DNA of 64,000 nt, taken from assembly GCA_963838235.1 (NCBI GenBank), contig CAWIQJ010000001.1:248001-312000 (forward strand), in the 5' to 3' direction. Position 1 is the first letter of the stretch; the number at the start of each line of letters is the position of its first letter. Both the position numbers and the translations under genes were made by a program. Source of the DNA: JAFECT01 sp963838235. GTDB taxonomy: Bacteria; Pseudomonadota; Alphaproteobacteria; Caulobacterales; Caulobacteraceae. A model generated the notes under the pieces. That model made no database searches. It was not told the DNA's origin and saw only the letters and a program-made list of their open reading frames with translations. Of the stretch, positions 1 through 7,816 are shown piece after piece.

Positions 1-665
1 TGTTCGCCGAGCTGCAGGCGCACGGCGCGCCGACGCGGCTCTATCGCTTCCTGCACGACGGCAAGTTCGAATATTTCGACGACTTCGGGAAGAACATTAA
101 GGGCTTCCTGTTGCGCACGCCGGTCGACGGGGCGCGGATGAACTCGAACTTCGGCATGCGGCGCCATCCGATCCTGGGCTATATGCGCATGCACGAAGGC
201 GTCGACTTCGCCGCGGGTACGGGCACGCCGATCCTCGCCGCCGGCGACGGCGTGGTGGAGGAGGTGCGGCGCTGGGGCGGCTACGGCAACTGGCTCAAGA
301 TTCGACACAACCGCGACTGGGAAACCGGCTACGGCCACATCTCGCGCTATGCGCCGGGCATCCGTCCGGGCGTGCACGTGCACCAGGGCCAGGTGGTCGC
401 CTACGTCGGCGCCACCGGCCTCGCCACCGGCCCGCACCTGCACTACGAGACCTGGCTCGACGGCAAGCGGGTCAATCCGGCGGGCGTGAACATTCCTGCG
501 GCCACGGTGCTGAGCGGCCGCGAACTCGCGTCATTCAAGGTCGAGAAAACGCGCATCGACACCCTGGTCGCCAAGCGCGAACGCGAAGAAGCGGCCCCGC
601 GCAGAGCGGCCGCACCGGTGGCGCTCCGCCCAATCCTGGCGCTGCCGCACACCGAAGCGCCTTAG
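1..665 (+). CDS. M23-family metallopeptidase, C-terminal part (5' end outside window)
   Basis: The reading frame is open from base 3 without a start, so the gene begins upstream of the window. The visible part is a LytM/M23 zinc peptidase domain, which cleaves peptidoglycan peptide cross-links in the periplasm. Zinc ligands are visible as H-E-G-V-D (bases about 192-206) and as the H-L-H of GPHLHYE about 80 codons later. A charged Ala/Arg/Glu-rich tail of about 45 residues follows the domain. It could be an active hydrolase or a divisome activator; the missing N-terminus (LysM, coiled coil or OapA-like) would decide. The frame is intact. The stop is followed directly by an inverted-repeat element. 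Confidence 0.9.
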   Translation, partial: FAELQAHGAPTRLYRFLHDGKFEYFDDFGKNIKGFLLRTPVDGARMNSNFGMRRHPILGYMRMHEGVDFAAGTGTPILAAGDGVVEEVRRWGGYGNWLKIRHNRDWETGYGHISRYAPGIRPGVHVHQGQVVAYVGATGLATGPHLHYETWLDGKRVNPAGVNIPAATVLSGRELASFKVEKTRIDTLVAKREREEAAPRRAAAPVALRPILALPHTEAP

Positions 666-679
666 GTTTCCCAATTTAT

Positions 680-822
680 CCGCTCATCCCCGCGCATGCG
701 CGGACCCAGGTTTTTTCCGCAGAAGCAGCCATGTTTGGGCGGCGGGATTGAGCGCGCGAACTCGCCTGCGCGACCGCATAGTTCAAAAAAGCCTGGGTCC
801 CCGCTTTCGCGGGGATGAGCGG
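680..822. repeat. REP-like inverted-repeat element, copy 1
   Basis: The outer arms are near-perfect inverted repeats: CCGCTCATCCCCGC... at the left and ...GCGGGGATGAGCGG at the right, each with its own small hairpin and each flanked inside by CCTGGGT/ACCCAGG and a T- or A-run. It fills the gap between the convergent M23 gene and tadA. The same architecture, with diverged sequence, is found at 7664-7800 and 18024-18160. Such elements are common between convergent genes in Caulobacterales-like genomes and may act as bidirectional terminators or RNA stabilisers. Confidence 0.8.
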
Positions 823-833
823 GAGAGAGGGTG

Positions 834-1296
834 CTACTTCCGCCGTTCGCGGAAGAAGTCGCGCAGCATCGTCGCGCTCTCGTCGGCGAACACGCCGCCC
901 TCGACCTCGGGTCGCCAGTGGCAGGTGGGCTGGTCGAAGAAGCGCGGGCCGTTCACCACCGCGCCGCCCTTGGGGTCCTCGACCCCGAACACCAGCCGCC
1001 CGATGCGGGCGTGGCTGATGGCGCCGGCGCACATGGCGCAGGGCTCCAGGGTCACGAAGAGCGCAAGCCCGGTCAGGCGGTAGTTGCCGAGCCGGGCGGC
1101 GGCCTCGCGCAGGACCAGGATCTCCGCGTGGGCGGTCGGGTCGGCGCTCGAGATCGGGGCGTTGCCGGCCTTGGCCAGCACTTCGCCGGTGGCCGGATCG
1201 GCCAGGACGGCCCCGATCGGGCGCTTCGCCGCGGGCGGCGGCGGCTTGCGCTTCGGCCAACGCGATGCGCATTGGAGCCCGATCATGGTCCGTCAT
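834..1296 (-). CDS. tadA: tRNA-specific adenosine deaminase TadA (one frameshift)
   Basis: TadA deaminates A34 to inosine in tRNA-Arg(ACG) and is usually essential. The zinc/catalytic signatures are clear: T-A-H-A-E-I, with the general-base Glu, and L-E-P-C-A-M-C. The family N-terminus M-R-I-A-L-A-E-A-Q lies in a different frame from the rest. Removing one C from the C-run near 1225 joins the frames, so this is a one-base insertion, probably a sequence error. The start chosen is the ATG at 1296; an ATG eight codons later (about 1272) would avoid the head-to-head overlap with the divergent pseudouridine synthase gene. The tadA/rluB pairing is common in alphaproteobacteria. Confidence 0.88.
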
Positions 1297-3141
1297 ACCC
1301 GCGAGAGCGGCCCGAAGTCCCGCTCCGGTCAAGCCGAAAAAAAGCCCCAACGCACCGAGCGCATCGCCAAAGCGCCTCGCCCGGGCGGGCGTCGCCTCGC
1401 GCCGGGAGGTCGAGCGGCTGATCGGCCTTGGCCTGGTCGCGCTGAACGGGCGCATCCTGGCCACCCCCGCCGTGCTGGTCACCTGCGACGACATCGTCAC
1501 CGTCGAGGGCCAGGTGGTGGGCGCGGCCGAGGCGACGCGGCTATGGCGCTATCACAAGCCCCAGGGCCTGCTGACCACCCACAAGGACCCGAAGGACCGC
1601 GCGACGGTGTTCGAACACCTGCCGCCGGGCTTGCCGCGGGTGATGACGGTCGGCCGTCTCGACCTGAATTCCGAGGGCCTGCTGCTGCTCACCAACGACG
1701 GCGCCCTGGCCCGCGCGCTGGAACTGCCGGCCAATGCGTGGCGTCGGCGTCTACCGCGCCCGTGCGCTCGGCCGGGTGACCCAGGCCAAGCTCGACACCT
1801 TAAAGGACGGCATCGTCGTCGAGGGCGTGTCCTACGGCTCGATCGAGGCGACGCTCGACAAGGCCAAGGAGAAGGACGACGGCCGCGCCAACGTCTGGAT
1901 CACGTTGGCGCTCAACGAGGGCAAGAACCGCGAAGTGCGCCGTGTGCTCGAGGCGCTGGGCCTGAAAGTGAACCGCCTGCTGCGCCTCGCCTACGGCCCG
2001 TTCCAGTTGGGGACGCTGGCGCAGGGCGAAGTCGAAGAGGTGGGGCCGCGCGTGATCCGCGAACAGCTCGCCGACTTCATCGCCCCTGAGAACCTGCCGG
2101 CTGGCACACGCACCGCAACGCCCACGCCGGCCGCCGGCCGCAGGGCCGGCTCTGCGCTCGCGGACCCCCGCCGCAAGCCCAGCCGCGTACGCGCCGACGA
2201 CGAGAAGAAAGCGGCCGAAGCGATCGAACGCGAAGACCGCGCGCCGCGCGATCGGCCTGCACGCGGCGACAAGCCCGGCAAGCCGTTCGGCGCCAAGCCG
2301 CGCCGCGAAGGCGGCTTCGGTGACCGCAAGGGACCCGGCGCCGGGGAAAAACGGCCACGCTCCGATCGCGCGACCGGCGAAGGTCGCGCCTCCAGCTTTG
2401 GCGATAAGAAACCGCGCAGCGGCGGCGGCTTCGGCGCGCGCAAGTCTTCGGACGCAGAGCGTCCGCGCAGCGACCGCACGACCGGCGCCCGCAAGACCTC
2501 GGGCTTCGGCGAAAAGCCCGCACGCGGCGAAGGCGGTTTTGGCGCCCGCAAGGCTTCCGCCGGCGGCGAAGAGCGCCGCCCGCGCACCGATCGCGCCGCC
2601 GGCACGCGCAACGCCTCCAGCTTCGGTGAAAAGCGACCGCGCGATGAGGGCGCGCGCGCTGAGCGCAAACCCTCGGCCTACGGCGATAAGAAGCCGCGTA
2701 GCGGGCCCGGTTTCGGACGCGGCAAGCCGGCCGCGCGGACCGGCGAAGCGCGTCCCTACAAGCGCCGCGAAGACTTCCCGTTCCGATACACGATCCAACG
2801 ATCGCGCGGGCGCCGGCGCCAAGCGGCCGTCGAAAGCCTTCGGCGAAAAGCGCGAACGGCCCGCGGGCAAGCCCTTCGGCAAGCCGGGCCACAAACCCGG
2901 CGGCAAACCCGGCGGCTACAGGAAGTCCGAGGCCAAGCTCGGCGGCTTCAAGGCATCCGGCGGCAAGGCCCCCAGCTTCAAGACAACCGGCGACAAAGGC
3001 CGCGCCTTCGCCAAGTCCGGCCCGCCGCGCGGCGACCGCGCCGGGCCCGCGCGCGGTCCGAAACCTGCAGGCGCCAAAGCCCGAGGACCCAACCCCCGCA
3101 GCCGCCCTGGGAGCGGACCTCGCGGACCCAAACGCGGATAG
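1285..3141 (+). CDS. rluB: RsuA/RluB-family rRNA pseudouridine synthase with long basic C-terminal tail (three frameshifts)
   Basis: An S4 RNA-binding domain (R-A-G-V-A-S-R-R-E-V-E-R-L-I) is followed by the catalytic G-R-L-D-L-N-S-E-G-L with the active-site Asp. It converts a specific uridine of rRNA to pseudouridine; RluB (23S) is favoured over RsuA by the long tail. After about residue 270 the protein runs for some 340 residues as a low-complexity Arg/Lys/Gly/Ala region with repeated S-F-G-x-K-x-P-R-type units, presumably RNA binding and disordered. The frame breaks near 1371 (extra C), 1750 (extra C) and 2790; the coding pattern continues across each. The start chosen is the ATG at 1285. 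The stop lies three bases before the next gene. Confidence 0.82.
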
Positions 3142-3144
3142 ACC

Positions 3145-4660
3145 ATGACCGACGTATTCCAGACCTTCATCGACCCCACCCAGCAGGTGAGCGCCATCGA
3201 AGCCCGCATGCGTCGCGGCGACCTCGCCGGCGCCATGGTCGACGTACGCAAGCTGCTCACCGCCGGACCCGACCTGCGCGAACGGTGGGGCAATGTGGAA
3301 TGGATCGCCGAAACCATCGGCGACATGGAGGCCGCGCTGCAGGCCGCGCGCCGCTATTTCATGGTCGATGCGCTCAATCCGGTGGTGGCCCTGAAGGTGG
3401 CCGAACTAATCTGCGAGACCGGCCGGGTGGAGATGGCGCTCGACGTCGCCCAGTCCATCGCCGACCAGCGGCCGAGCGATCCGGCGCCGCAGTTCCACCT
3501 CGGCTTCTATAACGCGCGGCTCGGCGATTTCGCCCAGGCCATGGTGCACTACCGCACAGGCCTCGCGGCGAAGCCCGACCTCACCTTCGTGTGGCAGCAG
3601 ATCGCGGCGCTGAAGACATTCACCGATCCGGCCGATCCCGATCTGCAAGCGATGACCGACCTCAGCGTGCGTCTCGCCTCCGCGCCCACGGCGACCCGTG
3701 CGCCGCTGCTCTATGCGCTGGGCAAGGCCTACGAGGATCTGGGCGACGCGCCGCGGGCGTTTTCGAGCTATGCCGAAGCCTCGCGCCTGATGTCCGCCGA
3801 ACGGCCGTGGGACGCGCGCGGCTTTGAGTTCCTCCGTCGACGAGATCGTGAGCGACTTCGACCGGCGGCTGATGAATTCGCAGCCGCCGAGCCAGGTCTC
3901 GAGCGAGCGCCCGATGTTCCTGATCGGCGCGCCGCGCAGCGGCGGGGCCCTGATGGAGCGCGTGCTCACCGCCTGCGAGGGCGTGAACGCCGGCGGCGCG
4001 CTCAACTTCTTCCGCCTGTCGACGCTTCCGCTCGGCGACCATCGCCCGAGCCGCCTCGACACCTATGCGGCGGCCGCATCGAAAGCCGGATCGCCGGATT
4101 TCTGGACCGGGTTCGCGTCCAACTATCTCGCCTTCCTCGACGAGCGCTACGGATTCGAGGGCCGCATCGTCGACCGCTCGCTCAATCATGTGCTGCTGCC
4201 GGGCTCGATCCGCATCGCCTTCCCCAAGGCGGCGATGGCCTGGGTGCGGCGCGATCCGTACGACACGGCGTGGTCGTGCTTCCGCACGCCGTTCGCACGG
4301 GGTCAGGACTGGAACTGGTCGCTGCAGAACATCGCGCGTTATCTGCACCAGGTCGATCGCCTGCATGCGCACTGGAGCGCGCTGCTCGGCGACGACCTGC
4401 CGACCTTCGACTACGAGGCGCTGGTGCGCACGCCCGAGGCGCAGATCCACCGTCTGGCGGGTCACATGGGCGTGGTCGCCGGTCCCGCGGCGTTGGCCTT
4501 CCACGACAATCCGCGTCCGGTGGACAGCGCAAGCCTGCGCGAATTGCGCCGGCCCGCCTCGCAGGACCGCGTGGGCGCCTGGCGTCCGTTCGAGGCCCAG
4601 ATGGCGCCCTTCATCAAGGCCTATGAGGGCTTCAAGGCTTCTCCGCCGACCGGCGCGTAA
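3145..4660 (+). CDS. TPR-domain sulfotransferase (one frameshift)
   Basis: The N-terminal half (about 220 residues) is made of helical TPR-like repeats. The C-terminal half (from about 3824) carries a sulfotransferase fold with a phosphosulfate-binding loop of the form F-L-I-G-A-P-R-S-G-G and a later R-R-D-P-Y-D-T segment typical of the 3'-phosphate-binding region. Such proteins transfer sulfate from PAPS to an unknown acceptor. The frame breaks near 3825, where the TPR frame and the sulfotransferase frame overlap; one gene of about 505 residues is the natural reading. It starts 4 bp after the pseudouridine synthase and its last 29 bp overlap the convergent CDP-alcohol transferase gene. The acceptor cannot be deduced. 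Confidence 0.75.
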
Positions 4661-5309
4661 GTTCACGCGCCAGGTTCCAGACGCGCAGGCCGATGGTGAC
4701 CGCGGTCAGGATCGCGATGACCGCCACGCCGATCATCAGGGTGACGCCGCGCTGCGTCCACAATCCATCGAAGGCGGAGACCAGCACCGCGACGGTCAGC
4801 ACCGCCATGCGCTGCGGCTTCGCCAAGGGTCCGGTGAAGTCCGGCGGCAGGCCCTCGCCGCGGCCGAGCTCGCGCACATAGGCCGCAATCACCGCCAGCA
4901 CCGCGGCGAGCCAACCCAAGGCCGGCCCCAGCACGAAGTTTGCCGTGATCGCGCCATAGCCCGCGCCCGCGAGCAACAGGAAGTCGGCGAAACGGTCCGG
5001 CAGTTCGTTCCAGATCGCGCCGGTGGGCTTGGCCATGCCGTGCTCCACCGCGACCATACCGTCGAGCAGGTTGCAGAGCAGGCGCAGCTGGATGCAGAAC
5101 GCCGCTGTGATCAACAGCACGACGCGCGGCGCGTCAGAGACCAGGCCCGACAGGCCGAGCGACGAGGCGCCCAGCACCGCGACGGCCACGCTCATGAAGG
5201 AGATCTGGTTGGGCGTCACCCCGCCCTTGGCCAGCCAGGTCGCCATACGCTTCACCCAGTCGGCGTTGCGGGTCTTCAGCGGCCGGCGGTTGACGGGGGA
5301 TTGGCTCAT
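4632..5309 (-). CDS. CDP-alcohol phosphatidyltransferase-family membrane protein with variant active-site motif
   Basis: A 225-residue protein with about five hydrophobic segments. The family motif is D-x2-D-G-x2-A-R-x8-G-x3-D-x3-D. Here the matching stretch reads N-L-L-D-G-M-V-A-V, eight residues, G-A-I-W-N-E-L-P-D, so the first and third Asp are Asn and the Arg is Val, while the spacing is exact. It would exchange CMP of a CDP-activated lipid or alcohol for another alcohol in the inner membrane, if active. It is divergent from a CdsA-like gene and a PlsC-like gene, which suggests a dedicated phospholipid step. The reduced motif leaves substrate and activity open. Confidence 0.8.
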   Translation of the reverse strand: MSQSPVNRRPLKTRNADWVKRMATWLAKGGVTPNQISFMSVAVAVLGASSLGLSGLVSDAPRVVLLITAAFCIQLRLLCNLLDGMVAVEHGMAKPTGAIWNELPDRFADFLLLAGAGYGAITANFVLGPALGWLAAVLAVIAAYVRELGRGEGLPPDFTGPLAKPQRMAVLTVAVLVSAFDGLWTQRGVTLMIGVAVIAILTAVTIGLRVWNLARELTRRSAEKP

Positions 5310-5424
5310 GGCGCTTCCCTTAGGCGCTGAAGCGGGTCCGCGATAGCCGCGCGCGGCGATACTGGCCTGAAGCGCCGCTTATGGTCATGGTGCGGAGACC
5401 GATTCAGGAGACCGCCGTCCAGCC

Positions 5425-6393
5425 ATGCCCGCGTTTCTACAGACCGTCGTCGACAAGATTTCCGCGCCCCTGTTCTGGGGCCTGGCGACGACCGTCGCCC
5501 TGCTGCTCATCGGCACGGCGGTAGCGGTGGTCCTGCCGATGCTGAAGCGCGACAAGGACTGGTCGAACCTGCAGCAGCGGGTGGCCTCCTGGTGGGTGAT
5601 GATCGGCCTGGTGGCCGCAGCCCTGGTCGCGGGCTGGGGCGCGCTGACCATCCTCTTCGCCGGCGTGTCGTTCCTGGCGCTGAAGGAGTTCCTCTCGCTG
5701 GCGCCGACCCAGCGCGAGGACCGGCTGGTCATCCTGTTCGCCTATCTGTCGGTGCCGATCTCCTACGGCCTGGTCGCGGTGAATAGTTACGGCGTCTATC
5801 TCGTCGCCATTCCGGTTTGGTTTTTCATCACCACGCCGTTTTTGATGGTGCTGGCGGGCCAGACCAAGGGTTTCCTGGCGCGCGTCGGCATGTTCAACTG
5901 GGGCGTCGTCACCTGCGTCTACAATCTCGGCGTCATTGCGCTGCTCATGCGCGTGCCGGCCCAGCAGACGCCCCAGGCCGGGCCCGCGGGCCTCGTCTTC
6001 TTCCTGCTGTTCGCGACCGAGGCCAACGACGTCTTGCAGTATCTGTTCGGCAAGCTGTTCGGCCGCCACAAGATCCTGCCCGCGGTCAGTCCCAACAAGA
6101 CCTGGGCGGGATTCCTCGGCGGCTGGGTCGGAACCGGGCTGCTGATCTTCTTCCTGTCGCCGGTGTTCACCCCGCTCGTCGGATGGCCGCGCGCGCTCCT
6201 GGCCGTGCTCCTGCCGCTCGGCGGTTTCGCGGGCGATGTGACCATGTCGGCGATCAAGCGCGACATCGGGGTGAAGGACACCTCGCGGCTGATCCCCGGC
6301 CACGGCGGGGTGCTCGACCGCGTCGACAGTCTCACCTTCACCGCGCCGCTCTATTTCCATATCCTGGCCTACTATGCCCACCTCACCTATTGA
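5425..6393 (+). CDS. Phosphatidate cytidylyltransferase (CdsA family)
   Basis: A 322-residue polytopic membrane protein. The CdsA signature is complete near the C-terminus: S-A-I-K-R-D, V-K-D, P-G-H-G-G-V-L-D-R-V-D. CdsA makes CDP-diacylglycerol from CTP and phosphatidic acid. The gene is unlinked to ispU/dxr, the usual partners of the housekeeping cdsA. With the divergent CDP-alcohol transferase and the downstream acyltransferase it looks like a second, dedicated copy, reminiscent of E. coli ynbA-ynbB. Its last 20 bp overlap the acyltransferase gene, so the two are cotranscribed and probably translationally coupled. A CAGGAG lies about 13 bp before the ATG. Confidence 0.88.
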   Translation: MPAFLQTVVDKISAPLFWGLATTVALLLIGTAVAVVLPMLKRDKDWSNLQQRVASWWVMIGLVAAALVAGWGALTILFAGVSFLALKEFLSLAPTQREDRLVILFAYLSVPISYGLVAVNSYGVYLVAIPVWFFITTPFLMVLAGQTKGFLARVGMFNWGVVTCVYNLGVIALLMRVPAQQTPQAGPAGLVFFLLFATEANDVLQYLFGKLFGRHKILPAVSPNKTWAGFLGGWVGTGLLIFFLSPVFTPLVGWPRALLAVLLPLGGFAGDVTMSAIKRDIGVKDTSRLIPGHGGVLDRVDSLTFTAPLYFHILAYYAHLTY

Positions 6394-7069
6394 GGCCCCC
6401 GCCTCGTCTCCCGAGGAGCTTTCACCGCCGCGGATGAGCCCGTTTCGCGGCGTGGCCTTGCGGCTGATCGCCAAGCCGGTGGCGCGGATCCTGACCGGCG
6501 CCGACGTGCTGGGTCCCGGCAAACTGCCGCTGGACGGACCGGCCATCGTGGTCGCCAATCACAATAGCCACATCGACACGCTCCTGTTGCTGTCCGTGTT
6601 CCCCGCGCGCGTGCTGCACAAGGTGCGTCCAGTGGCGGCGACGGAATATTTCCTGACCAACCCGGCGATCAGCTGGTTTGCGCGGCGCATGGTCGGCATC
6701 ACCCCGGTGTCGCGCAGCGGCGCCCGCAGCGAAGACGTGCTGGCGCCGGCCAAGGCGGCGCTGAAGCGCGGAGATATCCTGGTGATCTTCCCCGAAGGCA
6801 CCCGCGGCCACGCCGACGAAATGGCGCCGCTCAAGGCCGGCGTCGCGCGCCTCGCCGAAGCCTTCCCCGACGCGCCCACTGTGCCGGTGTGGATCCAGGG
6901 CGCCGGACGCGTGCTGCCGAAGGGGACGTTCATACCGGTGCCGATGAACTGTTGCGTGGTGGTGGGCGAACCGGTGGCCTGGACCGGCGAGCGCGCCTCG
7001 TACATGGCGGCGCTGAAGAACCGCTTCGACGCTCTGCGCGCCGAAGCGCCGCCGCTGAAATGGTCGTGA
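6374..7069 (+). CDS. PlsC-type 1-acyl-glycerol-3-phosphate acyltransferase
   Basis: A 231-residue acyltransferase with the catalytic N-H-x4-D box (N-H-N-S-H-I-D, about residue 56-62) and the F-P-E-G-T-R-G substrate block (about residue 136-142). It would acylate lysophosphatidic acid or a related lysolipid at the inner membrane, giving the substrate of the CdsA-like enzyme encoded just upstream. The start overlaps the CdsA-like gene by 20 bp; an in-frame ATG at residue 21 is an alternative. The short 7-bp gap to rsmD suggests rsmD is read through. Confidence 0.87.
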   Translation: MPTSPIEAPASSPEELSPPRMSPFRGVALRLIAKPVARILTGADVLGPGKLPLDGPAIVVANHNSHIDTLLLLSVFPARVLHKVRPVAATEYFLTNPAISWFARRMVGITPVSRSGARSEDVLAPAKAALKRGDILVIFPEGTRGHADEMAPLKAGVARLAEAFPDAPTVPVWIQGAGRVLPKGTFIPVPMNCCVVVGEPVAWTGERASYMAALKNRFDALRAEAPPLKWS

Positions 7070-7076
7070 GGGTCGC

Positions 7077-7658
7077 GTGCGTATCGTAGCCGGACGGTTC
7101 AAGGGCAAGCCGCTTATCGCGCCCGAGGGTGAGGGGGTGCGTCCGACGTCCGACCGCGCGCGCCAGGCGGTGTTCAACATCCTCGAACACGCGGCGTGGT
7201 CGCCGGGCTTGCTGGGCCTGCGCGTCATCGACTTGTTCGCGGGTTCTGGTGCGCTGGGAATCGAGGCCTTGTCGCGCGGCGCTCAATTCTGCCTGTTCGT
7301 GGAAACCGACGACGCCGCGCGAGGGGCGATTCGCGACAACCTTGAGACCATGGCGCCGGACAGTTCGCTGTACGGCGCGACGCGCATCCATCGCCGCGAC
7401 GCGACCGACCTGGGCGTGCGGCCCGGGTCGGCGGGCGCGCCATTTGACCTAGCGTTGCTCGATCCGCCATATCACAAGGGTTTGGGCGAGCGCGCTCTGG
7501 CGGAACTTGAGAAGGGTGGGTGGATGGCGCCGGGCGCCATCGCGGTGTGGGAACAGGCGGCGGACGAGAGTGGCGCAACGCCTGAAGGATACGAATTGCT
7601 CGACGAACGCGTTTACGGCGCCGCATGCGTGCGGTTCTTACGCCAGCAACCTCTCTAA
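7077..7658 (+). CDS. rsmD: 16S rRNA (guanine966-N2)-methyltransferase RsmD
   Basis: A 193-residue class I SAM-dependent methyltransferase. The start M-R-I-V-A-G-R-F-K-G and the R-P-T-S-D-R-A-R block are typical of RsmD. The SAM motif is D-L-F-A-G-S-G-A-L-G-I-E-A and the catalytic motif is D-P-P-Y. It methylates G966 of 16S rRNA during 30S assembly. The start is a GTG at 7077, supported by the conserved N-terminus. The gene is intact and is followed by a REP-like element. tadA, the pseudouridine synthase and rsmD are near neighbours in many alphaproteobacteria; here the lipid genes sit between them. Confidence 0.95.
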   Translation: MRIVAGRFKGKPLIAPEGEGVRPTSDRARQAVFNILEHAAWSPGLLGLRVIDLFAGSGALGIEALSRGAQFCLFVETDDAARGAIRDNLETMAPDSSLYGATRIHRRDATDLGVRPGSAGAPFDLALLDPPYHKGLGERALAELEKGGWMAPGAIAVWEQAADESGATPEGYELLDERVYGAACVRFLRQQPL

Positions 7659-7663
7659 TATAC

Positions 7664-7800
7664 CCGTCACCCCCGGCCTTGTGCCGGGGCCTGCGCCCGA
7701 CCTCGCAATTAGGATGGTGTAAGCGCTTGCGCGAACCTGCGCAGCGAAGAGTCATGGCACGAACCGCGGGTCCCGGGACAAGCCCGGGATGACGGAAAAT
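7664..7800. repeat. REP-like inverted-repeat element, copy 2
   Basis: The left arm (CCGTCACCCCCGGCC... near 7664) and right arm (...GGCCCGGG-like, ending GGGATGACGGAAAAT) are inverted repeats, each with an internal GC hairpin (GGCCTTGTGCC, CCCGGGACAAGCCCGGG). A central GTGTAAGCGCTTGCGCGAACC block is shared with copy 3 at 18024-18160, which shows the two belong to one family. It fills the gap between convergent rsmD and mutL. Confidence 0.85.
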
Positions 7801-7816
7801 ATTTGAACGTTCGCGC

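Noticed and set aside
1800..2906. Long minus-strand open frame opposite the basic tail of the pseudouridine synthase
   Set aside because: It is Ala/Gly/Arg-rich antisense of a repetitive coding region, has no family pattern or ribosome site, and the plus frame has the conserved enzyme.
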